Part shown: piece by piece, positions 42,123 through 50,960 of the stretch
How the letters are laid out: each line of letters begins with the position of its first letter
Numbering within the stretch: the stretch's first letter is position 1
NCBI GenBank assembly: GCA_017405965.1
Contig: JAFQZK010000009.1
Coordinates: forward strand, 44,520-108,519
Length of the DNA stretch: 64,000 nt
Reading direction: 5' to 3'
Source of the DNA: Muribaculaceae bacterium
GTDB lineage: Bacteria; Bacteroidota; Bacteroidia; Bacteroidales; Muribaculaceae
The notes under the pieces: model-generated
The model's input: only the letters and a program-made list of their open reading frames with translations
Database searches by the model: none
What the model was told of the DNA's origin: nothing
Position numbers and translations under genes: made by a program

Positions 42123-44351
42123 TTAGTTCAGAATGATTGCGATGATTGCATTGACGTCGGCGATGTTGATCTCGCCGTCGCCATTCACGTCGGCACGACG
42201 CATGGTATCCGCGTCGGCACGGCCGCCCTGGATGATGTCAATGACCGCATTGATGTCGGCCACATTGACCTCGCCGTCGCCGTTCACGTCGCCGGGCAAG
42301 TCGGTGATAGGACCACCTTCCTCGCCATTGTAGTAAAGCGTGAAGTTGTCGACATAGGTGGTCTTGTCCTTAGTGGCCACCTGGCGCAGCTGGAACTGAG
42401 CACCCTGATGGTTGTTGAGGTTCAAGGACCAGTAGCAGGTGCCGCTGGTCTTGGCAGCCACATCGGCGGTTGCTGCTCCCGAAGGCGTCAGCGCCTTGAT
42501 CCAAGTCGCACCGCCATCGGTAGAGTATTCCAGCGAATACTTAGCGACACTGGAGCTCGTGTTGAACACGGTCAGCTGAGCGAGGTAGAAGTTATAATAA
42601 ACCGGCGTGAGCGAATAGAGCTGACTGGGCGCTTTCATCATCACGCTGTTTTCACCGTCGGCCTTGTCCTCACCAGGAGCACGCACGCCAGCCTTGTTAA
42701 ACGTCCAATAGGTGAAATCGCCCTCGACGTTGGTTGCCGTTGTGGTAGTCGTGGGAGTCATGCTCTCGAAGTCTTCGACAAGTGACTGCAATGTGCCGTC
42801 ACGCACTACATTGAAGCTGATGATCCCATCTTTCTCGCTGATACCCACGATATTGTATTGGTTGGCACGGCCGCCCCAAGTCCTGAGGCTGGGAGCAGTC
42901 TCGTTAGTGATCATGGGATTTCCCGTCGTGCCGGGGAAGGGGTCACTGGCCAGATCGCCCTCTGTCGTGTTACCGGCGCGCAGGAGTTCAAAGTAGTTGT
43001 GAGTTGGGTCACAGTTCACCTTGTTGTTGGTCCAGATGCTGGTGTTGGTGCTATCGACACGCGTCACAATCATGCCGTGGCCAGGCAGGTAGGCATCCCA
43101 ACCGGTCTTCTGGCGGTTCTCGATCGTGAAGAACTCATTGGCCACCGGAGTGCGCAGGATATAGCCCTCGCGAGAGGTGATGACGGGAGCCAGAGTGAAG
43201 CTGCCCTCGCCGGTGATCGTTTTGGGCTTAGCCCATCCCAATGCATAGCGTTCAAAGAAGGTATAGCCCACGGGGGTGCGGCCGTAGTTGAAGTCGGCAC
43301 CGCCAGCCATCAAGTCCCACTCGCCAGGGTTGTGGCTTTCGCCACCGCTTTGAGCATAGTCGGTATCGTAGAAGTCGGGCAAACCCAGCACATGGCTGAA
43401 CTCGTGGCAAATCGTGCCGATACCCTCGACCTTGACCGATCCGGGTGAACTCTCAAAACCATACAACTCGGTGGAACAGGCGTAACGGTCCATCCACTTG
43501 CCGTCGTAGGAAATGTAGTTATAGGACAGATTGGAAGCATGAGGCCACAGATATCCTGAATTGTTACCTTGATAGCTTGATGAGTAACCTGCCACAAGGA
43601 AGTAGATCATGTCCACCTTGCCGTCGTTATTGTTGTCATAGCGGCTGAAGTCGATCTGTGCATTGGCAGTGCTCAATGCGCTGGTGAAAATCGACGTCGA
43701 GTAGCGTTGGCATTGTGCTGCCGTGCGCGATGTGGTGAAGGGTCCATAGACATCGAAGGGGGGCTTGAAAGCGCCATTGGACTGGTCTTTGAAGTAGTCA
43801 CGCACACTACCCAGGCAGCTCACCTGATTGCCCGTCAGGGGATCGGTGAATCCCGTGAAGTTCTCGGTGCTGAACATGTCGGTATAGAATGCCTTGGGAT
43901 CCTCGGCATTGAACTTCTTGTCGGCGAAGTCGATGAGGATGACCAAACCATGGAAATTGTCGAAGTCAAAATTGGAAAGATCCACATTGCGCTTGGCGCG
44001 GCGCACGTGGGCCTGTGCCACTGCCGTCTCGTCGACAAGATGTTTACCGAGCGTCGAGAGCAGACTCAACTCATCGGCATTGCGGTGTCCCTCGTCATGG
44101 GCCAGGATTCCGGTAGAAACCAGAGTCATGCCGTCAAGCTTGGCATATTCATAGGCACCGGCCTCGTTAAGCAATACTGTATAGCCGTCGGCTGTAGCGT
44201 TAAAGTGATAAAACTCGTCACCAATAAGTTGAATGGTGACCAGGGTGCCGTCGGGCTGAGGCATCTGTATCATGCCGCGATGGGCAGGAATGGCAAGCGC
44301 CTGAAGGCACACGATTGCTGACAAAACCAGCAAAGCAGTCAATTTCTTCAT
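42123..44351 (-). CDS. secreted M6 metalloprotease with dockerin repeats (copy 3)
   Basis: A 742-residue M6 protease. The ATG at 44351 starts the signal peptide (MKKLTALLVLSAIVCLQALA); an upstream in-frame start at 44387 would displace it. The prodomain reads AHRGMIQMPQPDGT. The zinc site is His316-Glu317-x2-His320-x2-Gly323-x2-Asp326 (CHEFSHVLGLPDFYD). The dockerin repeats are GDVNGDGEVNVADINAVIDII and DVNGDGEINIADVNAIIAII. It heads the tandem set; a minus-strand TACCTTTG (44473-44466) about 115 bp upstream is a likely promoter. Confidence 0.92.
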   Translation of the reverse strand: MKKLTALLVLSAIVCLQALAIPAHRGMIQMPQPDGTLVTIQLIGDEFYHFNATADGYTVLLNEAGAYEYAKLDGMTLVSTGILAHDEGHRNADELSLLSTLGKHLVDETAVAQAHVRRAKRNVDLSNFDFDNFHGLVILIDFADKKFNAEDPKAFYTDMFSTENFTGFTDPLTGNQVSCLGSVRDYFKDQSNGAFKPPFDVYGPFTTSRTAAQCQRYSTSIFTSALSTANAQIDFSRYDNNNDGKVDMIYFLVAGYSSSYQGNNSGYLWPHASNLSYNYISYDGKWMDRYACSTELYGFESSPGSVKVEGIGTICHEFSHVLGLPDFYDTDYAQSGGESHNPGEWDLMAGGADFNYGRTPVGYTFFERYALGWAKPKTITGEGSFTLAPVITSREGYILRTPVANEFFTIENRQKTGWDAYLPGHGMIVTRVDSTNTSIWTNNKVNCDPTHNYFELLRAGNTTEGDLASDPFPGTTGNPMITNETAPSLRTWGGRANQYNIVGISEKDGIISFNVVRDGTLQSLVEDFESMTPTTTTTATNVEGDFTYWTFNKAGVRAPGEDKADGENSVMMKAPSQLYSLTPVYYNFYLAQLTVFNTSSSVAKYSLEYSTDGGATWIKALTPSGAATADVAAKTSGTCYWSLNLNNHQGAQFQLRQVATKDKTTYVDNFTLYYNGEEGGPITDLPGDVNGDGEVNVADINAVIDIIQGGRADADTMRRADVNGDGEINIADVNAIIAIILN

Positions 44352-45098
44352 TTGATTCAGTATATTTAATTTTTTATGTTCAGTCACGCTTTGAAAGGAC
44401 CGTGTATCACTCGAAAACTATTCTCATGACACCGGCCCATCCTCTGGATTCATAATAATAGCCTACAAAGGTAGTGCCTTTTTTACCATTTATAACAACA
44501 TTTATGGTTAAATAATGTGTTCAAGATGATTTCACGGTCGCGCGGGTATGTCGCTGCAACACAAACAATCGTCCCCTTCATGGGGTGTGCCGCAGGCAAG
44601 AACAAGGCAATAAAAACTCAAAAAACGAATGTTCCACGATTTATTAACAATTCATGTGAGTTTTAAACAATTCACCCATTTTAACGGAGTTTTTTGATGT
44701 TTTTTGCGCAAAATATCTTTCCTTTGCACCCGTGAAACATCGTGCAAGCCGAAAACCATGAAAGTTCACTTTCAAATGGTTGAGGCGCAGCCGATGTTAT
44801 GCAAACATCGTGCAAGCCGAAAACCATGAAAGTCCACTTTCAAATGGTTGAGGCGCAGCCGATGTCATGCAAACATCGTGCAAGCTGAAAACCACGAAAG
44901 TCCGCTTTCAAATGGTTGAGGCGCAGCCGATGTTATGTAAACATCGTGCAAGCCGAAAACCGCGAAAGTCCGCTTTCAAATGGTTGAGGCGCAGCCGATG
45001 TCATGCAAACATCGTGCAAGCCGAAAGCAAATGGGAACGTGCTTCCGATTTGCTGATTTGTTGCCAATGTCATTAAACAATTTTGAAAAAACACCTTA
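44352..45098. other. long intergenic region before parA
   Basis: This 747-bp divergent gap contains the M6 promoter (44466-44473), an AT-rich stretch, two half-sites resembling parS (TGTTCCACG at 44630-44638 and CGTGAAACA at 44731-44739), and a 68-bp tandem array (44738-45027). No protein gene is credible. Confidence 0.7.
44738..45027. repeat. 68-bp tandem repeat array upstream of parA
   Basis: CATCGTGCAAG recurs at 44738, 44806, 44874, 44942 and 45010, an exact 68-bp period with four full units and a partial fifth. Within each unit AACCAT-GAAAGT and ACTTTC-ATGGTT can pair into a hairpin, followed by GAGGCGCAGCCGATG. Copies differ by a few substitutions, so the array is not brand new. There are no unique spacers, so it is not a CRISPR array. 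Confidence 0.9.
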
Positions 45099-45860
45099 AT
45101 GGGAAAGATAATAGCTATAGCCAATCAAAAAGGCGGTGTGGGCAAAACCACAACGTCGATTAACCTGTCGTCGGCCCTCGCGAGCATCGGCAAACGCGTG
45201 CTGCTCATTGACGCCGACCCACAGGCCAACGCCACGTCGGGCCTGGGCATCGAGCCCAAGGACATGTCATCAACCATCTATGAATGCCTGGTGGATGACT
45301 ACCCCATGCGCAGTGCGGCGATAGCCACCTGTGTCGAAGGACTCATGCTCGTGGGCTCCCGCATCGACCTGGTGGGCGCCGAGCTGGAACTGGTCGATAA
45401 GGAGCAGCGCGAACGCGTGCTGCGCAACGCGATCAAGGACGTGAAGGACGAGTATGACTTCATCATCATCGACTGCAGCCCGTCGCTGGGTCTGATCACC
45501 GTGAACGCCCTGACGGCGGCCGACAGCGTGATCATCCCCGTCCAGGCCGAGTATTTCGCCCTGGAGGGCATCAGCAAGCTGCTGAACACGATACGCATCA
45601 TCAAGGGCAAACTTAACGCCGGACTGCGCATCGAGGGCTTCCTGCTCACGATGTATGACGCACGGTTGAGACTTGCCAACGAAATCTTCGAGGAATTGAA
45701 GGGACACTTCGGTAACATGGTGTTCAATACGGTGATTCCCCGCAACATCCGCATCAGCGAAGCGCCCAGCCACGGCTTGCCGGTCATCCAGTATGATCCC
45801 ACCTGCCGCGGCGCGACGAGCCACATCCAGCTGGCGCAGGAAATCGTGTCCCGCAACTGA
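45099..45860 (+). CDS. parA: chromosome partitioning ATPase ParA
   Basis: A 253-residue ParA/Soj-type ATPase. The deviant Walker A is KGGVGKTT (11-18), preceded by IIAIANQ. DADPQANATSGLG and DYDFIIIDCSPSLG form the A' and B motifs. It drives origin segregation together with ParB, encoded 46 bp downstream, and no DNA-binding extension is present, so it is the chromosomal type. The start at 45099 follows a 68-bp tandem array. Confidence 0.95.
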   Translation: MGKIIAIANQKGGVGKTTTSINLSSALASIGKRVLLIDADPQANATSGLGIEPKDMSSTIYECLVDDYPMRSAAIATCVEGLMLVGSRIDLVGAELELVDKEQRERVLRNAIKDVKDEYDFIIIDCSPSLGLITVNALTAADSVIIPVQAEYFALEGISKLLNTIRIIKGKLNAGLRIEGFLLTMYDARLRLANEIFEELKGHFGNMVFNTVIPRNIRISEAPSHGLPVIQYDPTCRGATSHIQLAQEIVSRN

Positions 45861-45906
45861 TAAAACAACAAACCATATCAACAATTAATCATATCTATCA
45901 CTATAT

Positions 45907-46779
45907 ATGAAACGAAGCGCATTAGGCAAAGGCCTGGACAAGCTCATCTCGATGGACGACATACAGACCGGCGGCTCATCGGCCATCAACGAGATTCCGA
46001 TTTCACAGATCAACCCCAATCCCGACCAGCCGCGCCAAAACTTTGACGAGGAGGCTCTCGAGGAACTGGCCACGAGCATCCGCGAGCTGGGCATCATCCA
46101 ACCGCTCACCCTGCGCCGCGAAGGGGAGAACGCCTATCAGATCATCTCGGGCGAGCGCCGTTACCGCGCGGCCTTGCTGGCAGGTCTGGATACGGTTCCC
46201 GCCTACATCCGCACCGCCAACGACAGCGAGGTGACCGAGATGGCCCTGATCGAGAACATCCAGCGCGAGGACCTGAACGCCATCGAGATTGCGTTGACCT
46301 TCAGGAAACTCATCGACCAGTATAACCTGACACAGGAGCGCCTGAGTGAGCGCATCGGCAAGAAACGCGCGACGATCGCCAACTTCCTGCGCCTGCTCAA
46401 ACTGCCCGCCGAGGTGCAGCTGGGCCTTCACGACCACACGCTGGACATGGGCCACGCCCGTGCCCTGCTGTCGCTCGACGACCCGAAACTGCAGTTGAAA
46501 CTGTATAACGAGACCATCAAGAAAGGGCTGTCGGTAAGACAGGTCGAGCAACGCGCCAAGCAGATGCAGCAAGCGGCCGACATGGAACGCGGCGGCAATG
46601 ACAGCACGAGCAACGCCAAGGATTACCAGATACTGCAGAAGCATCTGGCCTCGACATTCGGTGTGCCGGTGAGATTCACCTTTGACAAGACGGGCAAGGG
46701 AAAAATCACGTTCCCGTTCTCGAACGACGAGCAGCTGGAACGCATCATCAGCATCTTTGACACGCTGAAGAACACTTGA
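45907..46779 (+). CDS. parB: chromosome partitioning protein ParB
   Basis: A 290-residue ParB/Spo0J protein. It begins KRSALGKGLDKLIS, as usual, then the CTPase domain (ISQINPNPDQPRQNFDEEAL, GERRYRAALLAG with the CTP-binding GERR motif), the helix-turn-helix KIGKKRATIANFLRLLKLP-type segment near 160-180 that reads parS, and a C-terminal dimer domain. It binds parS sites and slides as a clamp; ParA acts on it. No perfect 16-bp parS palindrome is seen in this window. Confidence 0.95.
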   Translation: MKRSALGKGLDKLISMDDIQTGGSSAINEIPISQINPNPDQPRQNFDEEALEELATSIRELGIIQPLTLRREGENAYQIISGERRYRAALLAGLDTVPAYIRTANDSEVTEMALIENIQREDLNAIEIALTFRKLIDQYNLTQERLSERIGKKRATIANFLRLLKLPAEVQLGLHDHTLDMGHARALLSLDDPKLQLKLYNETIKKGLSVRQVEQRAKQMQQAADMERGGNDSTSNAKDYQILQKHLASTFGVPVRFTFDKTGKGKITFPFSNDEQLERIISIFDTLKNT

Positions 46780-46789
46780 CACGACAACA

Positions 46790-47629
46790 GTGGATTGGCT
46801 GACGACATATCGCGAACATGCCCGACGGCTGGCAGCTGTGATGCTGCTGTGCCTGCTGTGGCACGGCCTGCCGGCCATGGGTCAGGAAACGCCCGTGACC
46901 GTCACGGCCGGCGACAGCGTGCGTGTCGTCACCACGCCTATCCATCGCGAGCGCACCCCGGTGACCCTGAGCGACACTGCCGCCCTGAAGGACAAGCATC
47001 CCGTGCGCGTGGTTAACGCCTCGGGCGACACCATCACGTTCGCCTCGATCGACTCGGTCAAGGGGATTGATGGTGTGGAAATCCTCATGGACAGCACCGC
47101 CGCAGCAGCACCGCTAGGCCAAAAGCGCATCTTCAACCCCGACCCGCAACGCGCGTTGTGGATGTCGGCGCTGTGCCCCGGCTTGGGACAAATCTACAAC
47201 CGACGCTACTGGAAACTGCCCATCGTGGTGGGCGCCTTTGTGGGACTGAGCTATGGCGCATCCTGGAACAACAGGATGTACAAGGACTACTCCAAGGGTT
47301 ACCGCGATGTGATGGACGACGACCCCGACACGCGCAGCTACATGGACTTTTTCCCGCCCACGGTGCGCGAGAGCGACCTGGACAGGGCCTGGCTGCAGAA
47401 GGTCATGAAGAACAAGCGGGACTACTACCGCCGCTATCGTGAGATCTGCGTCATCGCGATGGTGGGGGTTTACCTGATCAACATTGTTGACGCCTATGTT
47501 GACGCGTCACTGGCCCACTTTGACATCTCGCCCGACCTCACGCTTGACGTGGCGCCCACTGCCATCGACAGCGGCGTGACCGGCGGCCGATTGCCGTCGT
47601 TGGGGCTGCAATGCGCATTCAGTTTCTAA
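46790..47629 (+). CDS. DUF5683 membrane protein
   Basis: A 279-residue protein with an N-terminal signal or anchor and the DUF5683 core: PRRALWMSALCPGLGQIYNRRYWK-type motif near 120-145, followed by two membrane helices (PIVVGAFVGLSYGASW and EICVIAMVGVYLINIVDAYVDASLAHF). The start is a GTG at 46790, 10 bp after parB; the signal-like MLLCLLWHGLPAMG begins at residue 18. DUF5683 genes commonly sit between parB and a lytic transglycosylase gene in Bacteroidales, exactly as here. Its function is unknown. Confidence 0.85.
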   Translation: MDWLTTYREHARRLAAVMLLCLLWHGLPAMGQETPVTVTAGDSVRVVTTPIHRERTPVTLSDTAALKDKHPVRVVNASGDTITFASIDSVKGIDGVEILMDSTAAAAPLGQKRIFNPDPQRALWMSALCPGLGQIYNRRYWKLPIVVGAFVGLSYGASWNNRMYKDYSKGYRDVMDDDPDTRSYMDFFPPTVRESDLDRAWLQKVMKNKRDYYRRYREICVIAMVGVYLINIVDAYVDASLAHFDISPDLTLDVAPTAIDSGVTGGRLPSLGLQCAFSF

Positions 47630-47654
47630 TCATGCAATAAAACGACAACAGAAT

Positions 47655-49688
47655 ATGACAAGACATCGACTCATCACAGTATTTACCATCGTGCTGACAG
47701 CCATGACCATCATGGCGGCAACGCGCCCATCGCACGACAAAAAGGCCATCTTGACACTGAAGAACTCCATCACCGACGACGACATCGTCTTCCCGGAGAG
47801 CTTCGACACCGACGTCCATCAGATGATGACCAACTGGTATCTCCAGAACTATGCGGTCCTGGATGCCGATGTGGAGAACAAATCGTTCGGCGAGGTGAAC
47901 GACGAGACCTACATCCGCCGCCTGACTGCCATCCCCTCGGTAATCGAGCTGCCCTATAACCAGATTGTGCGCAAGCACATCGAGCGCTATGTGTACCGCA
48001 GCCGCACCCTGGTCGAGGAGATGCTGGGCATGAGCCTGTACTACATGCCCATCTTTGAGCAGGCCCTGGAGAAAGAAGGTCTGCCCCTGGAGCTCAAGTA
48101 CTTGCCCATCGTGGAGAGCGCCCTCGATCCCAATGCGGTTTCGCGTGCGGGTGCTGCCGGATTGTGGCAGTTCATGATCGGCACCGGCAAGGGTCTGGGA
48201 CTTGAGATCAACTCGCTGGTCGATGAACGCCGCGACCCCTATCGCTCCAGCGCCATGGCCGCCAAGTACCTCAAGAACCTGTACCAGATCTACAATGACT
48301 GGTCGCTGGCGATTGCCGCCTATAACTGCGGCCCCGGCAACGTGAACAAGGCGCTGCACCGCAACGGCGGTTCGGGCGACTTCTGGGACATCTATGAGTA
48401 TCTGCCTCGCGAGACGCGCGGCTATGTGCCGGCCTTCATAGCTGCCAACTATGCGATGACCTATTACAAGCAGCACAACATCAGCCCGTCGCTGGCCCGC
48501 AAGCCGCTCATCACCGACACGGTGACCGTGAACCGTCGCATCCACTTCGCACAGATTGCCCAGGTGCTGAACATCCCCATCGAGGAGATACGCACCTTCA
48601 ATCCGCAGTACCGCAAGGACGTCATCCCCGGTGACAACCACCCCTATGTGCTCGTGCTGCCGTCACAGCAAATCTACAGCTACATCATGAGCGAGGACAG
48701 CATCGACAACTACCGCGATGACCTGTATGCCCATCGCCCGATTGTCGAGCCCGGCGGACTCACGCCCACCACCGAGGAGTACATCTCGGGGACCACGGCC
48801 AGCGGTGAGATGCGCACCACTAACCACAAGGTGGAGCGCGGCGAAACCATGTCGAGCATCGCGTCCAAGTATGGCATGACCACCAACGAGCTCATGGCGC
48901 TGAACAACAGGAGCAACGAGCGCGTGCGCCGAGGCGAGACGCTCAAGGTCAGGGCCGGAGGTCACAACAACGCCAGCGCCGACAATGAGGAGATCGGCAT
49001 CATTCCCAGCAGCAGTTCCACGAACGAGGACGACATGGCCATGGCCGACCCCGATAACGAGCAGGCACAATTCGACGAAGTGAAGGAGGTGGAACGCACC
49101 GCCGCCAGCAAGGCGCCTTATAAAGGCTCGTACACTTCAAAGTCGGACCAACCCGCTACAGCCAAGCCCGCCAAGTCGAGCCGAAACGACGAACAGTCGG
49201 CACGCCAGAGCGCGTCGCGCAGCAACAGCCGCGACTGGAAAGACCGCAACAGCAAGTATTCGCACAGGGACAGCGGCAAGAACCGCCATCGCGGCGACAA
49301 CTCGGAGCGCAGTTCCAAGGGCAAGAACCACAAGAAAGCTGATAAGCCCAAGCAGCCCAGCGAAGTGACCGTGCAGAAGGGTGAGTCGCTGACCAAGATT
49401 GCCGAGAAAGCCGGCGTTTCGGTCAAGGACATCGAGCGTGCCAACGGCATCGAAGACGGCAACAAGATCAAGGCCGGAGACAAAATCAAGATTCCGACCA
49501 AGGCCGAGGCTAAGCAAGCCGAGAAAAAGAGTAAATCGGGAAAATCGGGCAAGGGAAGTTCGACCGAGAAGAGCTCCAAGAAATCTAAATCTTCGAGCAA
49601 GGCATCGAAGGAGTCGTCAAGCAAGTCCTCGAAGAGTTCTTCGGGTAAATCCGGCAAGAGCGGCTCCAAGAAGTCCAAGAAGAAATAA
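47655..49688 (+). CDS. LysM lytic transglycosylase (MltD-like)
   Basis: A 677-residue cell-wall enzyme that cleaves glycan strands to 1,6-anhydro products. A signal peptide (1-21) is followed by the SLT domain, with catalytic Glu154 in YLPIVESALDPNA and the motif AGLWQFM, and by AAYNCGPGNVNKAL. Two LysM domains bind peptidoglycan (HKVERGETMSSIASKYGM near 393-410 and VTVQKGESLTKIAEKAGV near 573-590). The last 60 residues are almost only Ser, Lys and Gly. It is the last gene of the par-DUF5683 cluster. Confidence 0.92.
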   Translation: MTRHRLITVFTIVLTAMTIMAATRPSHDKKAILTLKNSITDDDIVFPESFDTDVHQMMTNWYLQNYAVLDADVENKSFGEVNDETYIRRLTAIPSVIELPYNQIVRKHIERYVYRSRTLVEEMLGMSLYYMPIFEQALEKEGLPLELKYLPIVESALDPNAVSRAGAAGLWQFMIGTGKGLGLEINSLVDERRDPYRSSAMAAKYLKNLYQIYNDWSLAIAAYNCGPGNVNKALHRNGGSGDFWDIYEYLPRETRGYVPAFIAANYAMTYYKQHNISPSLARKPLITDTVTVNRRIHFAQIAQVLNIPIEEIRTFNPQYRKDVIPGDNHPYVLVLPSQQIYSYIMSEDSIDNYRDDLYAHRPIVEPGGLTPTTEEYISGTTASGEMRTTNHKVERGETMSSIASKYGMTTNELMALNNRSNERVRRGETLKVRAGGHNNASADNEEIGIIPSSSSTNEDDMAMADPDNEQAQFDEVKEVERTAASKAPYKGSYTSKSDQPATAKPAKSSRNDEQSARQSASRSNSRDWKDRNSKYSHRDSGKNRHRGDNSERSSKGKNHKKADKPKQPSEVTVQKGESLTKIAEKAGVSVKDIERANGIEDGNKIKAGDKIKIPTKAEAKQAEKKSKSGKSGKGSSTEKSSKKSKSSSKASKESSSKSSKSSSGKSGKSGSKKSKKK

Positions 49689-49692
49689 ACAA

Positions 49693-50427
49693 CTACTGGC
49701 GTGTGAGGTCAACGATCACCTCACGGGCTATCAACAGACCGGCCGCGGCAGGAACGAATGCGTTGCTGCCCGGCTGTTTTTTTCCGTCAACATAAACAGG
49801 CACGTCGGGGTTCCAACGCGGTTCCTCCTCGCTGTACACGCACTTGAAGTGATGGATGCCCTCGCGGTGGAGCAGCTTGCGGAGCATGCGCGCCAGGGGG
49901 TCGATGCGCGTTGCGTCAAAGTCGGCCACGCGGAACGCCATCGGGTCCATCTTGTAGGCCGCGCCCATCGAGCAGATGTGCGTCACGCCCAGCTTGAGAC
50001 ATCGTCGCGCAATCTCCATCTTGGCCGTGATTGTGTCCAGGCTATCCACCACATAGTCGAATTGCGTCATGTCGATGTCGTCGGCATTCTCGGGCAGATA
50101 GAACATCTTGTGAGTCGTCACCTTGCAGCGCGGGTTGATGTCGCGCACACGCTCGGCGGCCACGTCCACCTTGGCACGGCCGATGGTGCTGTGGAGGGCG
50201 AAAATCTGGCGGTTGATGTTCGACACGCTCACCGTATCGTCATCAATCAGGTCGAGCGCCCCCACCCCACTGCGGGCCAGCGCCTCGACCACATAGCCGC
50301 CCACGCCGCCAATGCCGAACACCGCCACGCGGCTGCGGGCCAATCGCTCCATCGCCTCGGCACCCAGCATCAACTCGGTGCGAGCGAACGGATTTTCGGC
50401 CGTAAGATTCTGTTCAAGATTGTCCAT
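49693..50427 (-). CDS. tcdA: tRNA threonylcarbamoyladenosine dehydratase
   Basis: TcdA (CsdL/YgdL) cyclises t6A37 in tRNAs to ct6A using ATP. The 244-residue protein has the ThiF/E1-like nucleotide site VFGIGGVGGYVVEALARSGVG with the acidic DDDTVSVSNINRQ segment after it, and the FDYVVDSLDTITAK region near 125. There is no rhodanese tail and no catalytic ubiquitin-like Cys. It is convergent with the transglycosylase gene, 4 bp apart. Confidence 0.9.
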   Translation of the reverse strand: MDNLEQNLTAENPFARTELMLGAEAMERLARSRVAVFGIGGVGGYVVEALARSGVGALDLIDDDTVSVSNINRQIFALHSTIGRAKVDVAAERVRDINPRCKVTTHKMFYLPENADDIDMTQFDYVVDSLDTITAKMEIARRCLKLGVTHICSMGAAYKMDPMAFRVADFDATRIDPLARMLRKLLHREGIHHFKCVYSEEEPRWNPDVPVYVDGKKQPGSNAFVPAAAGLLIAREVIVDLTRQ

Positions 50428-50550
50428 GCTTGTCGAATTTTTGACCGCAAAAATACTAAAAACACACCCCTTTTGCCCTTTTTAGACCGCAAAAAAAGCA
50501 TTGATTGCAAAAAATATCCGATTTTTTGCCCCAAATTCAAATATTTGGTT

Positions 50551-50558
50551 TACCTTTG
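50551..50558 (+). promoter_or_regulatory. promoter of tRNA-Leu
   Basis: TACCTTTG, 13 bp before the mature 5' end, with TTTG 22 bp upstream (50525-50528). Confidence 0.75.
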
Positions 50559-50571
50559 CACCCGCTTCGAC

Positions 50572-50655
50572 GCCCAGATGGCGGAATCGGTAGACGCGTT
50601 GGTCTCAAACACCAATGGGGTAACACCCGTGCCGGTTCGACCCCGGCTCTGGGTA
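50572..50655 (+). tRNA. tRNA-Leu (anticodon CAA)
   Basis: An 84-nt class II tRNA without an encoded CCA. Acceptor GCCCAGA pairs with TCTGGGT (a G-U pair at 1-72, as in the tRNA-Arg of this window). The anticodon stem TTGGT/ACCAA encloses CTCAAAC with anticodon CAA; a variable arm GGGGTAACACCC and the T-loop TTCGACC follow. The AT-rich island starts directly after it, so its 3' end is a candidate integration site. Confidence 0.95.
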
Positions 50656-50960
50656 CGAGTTTGACTCGAAAATAATCGCTAAAGCCTTGAAATTAAAGGA
50701 TTTAGCGATTTTTCATTTCTCGGTTTTCCCCACATTTTCCCCACACCTGCAAAGAATCTTGCAAAAATTTTTCTTTTCCCCACACATTTCCTCCCCATTT
50801 CACATCTTGACACAACAAAATCGCCAAAGGCACCTTAATCACCTCAACTTCATTCAATCCGATTAAACGATTCTCAATACTTCTCTTTTTTTCTATTGGG
50901 TTTATCAAGCATTGTTTTCAACATCCGACATGTCGGTTTTAGCAAATTATCCCCACACCC
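50656..50960. other. island boundary region with TTTTCCCCAC repeats
   Basis: After the tRNA come a short hairpin (CGAGT/ACTCG, 50656-50668) and a terminator (50673-50715), then three near copies of (T)TTTTCCCCACA within 75 bp (50724-50785) and an AT-rich stretch. No integrase or credible gene is present. A minus-strand open frame over this area has no recognisable features. Confidence 0.5.
50673..50715 (+). terminator. terminator of tRNA-Leu
   Basis: AATCGCTAAA at 50674-50683 pairs with TTTAGCGATT at 50701-50710, followed by TTTCATTTC. Confidence 0.75.

Noticed and set aside
44630-44739. Complete parS site
   Set aside because: Only separated half-sites are present; no contiguous TGTTTCACGTGAAACA-type palindrome is seen. 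Reported only as a split-site observation.
44738-45124. 68-bp array as a CRISPR or as coding DNA
   Set aside because: Units abut directly with no unique spacers and no cas genes nearby, and frames through it (for example 44867-45076) are periodic translations of the repeat.
50702-50908. Minus-strand 68-codon frame as an integrase remnant
   Set aside because: The peptide (VWGKEKFLQDSLQVWGKCGEN) comes from the TTTTCCCCAC repeats and has no integrase motif; it is kept as repeat DNA only.
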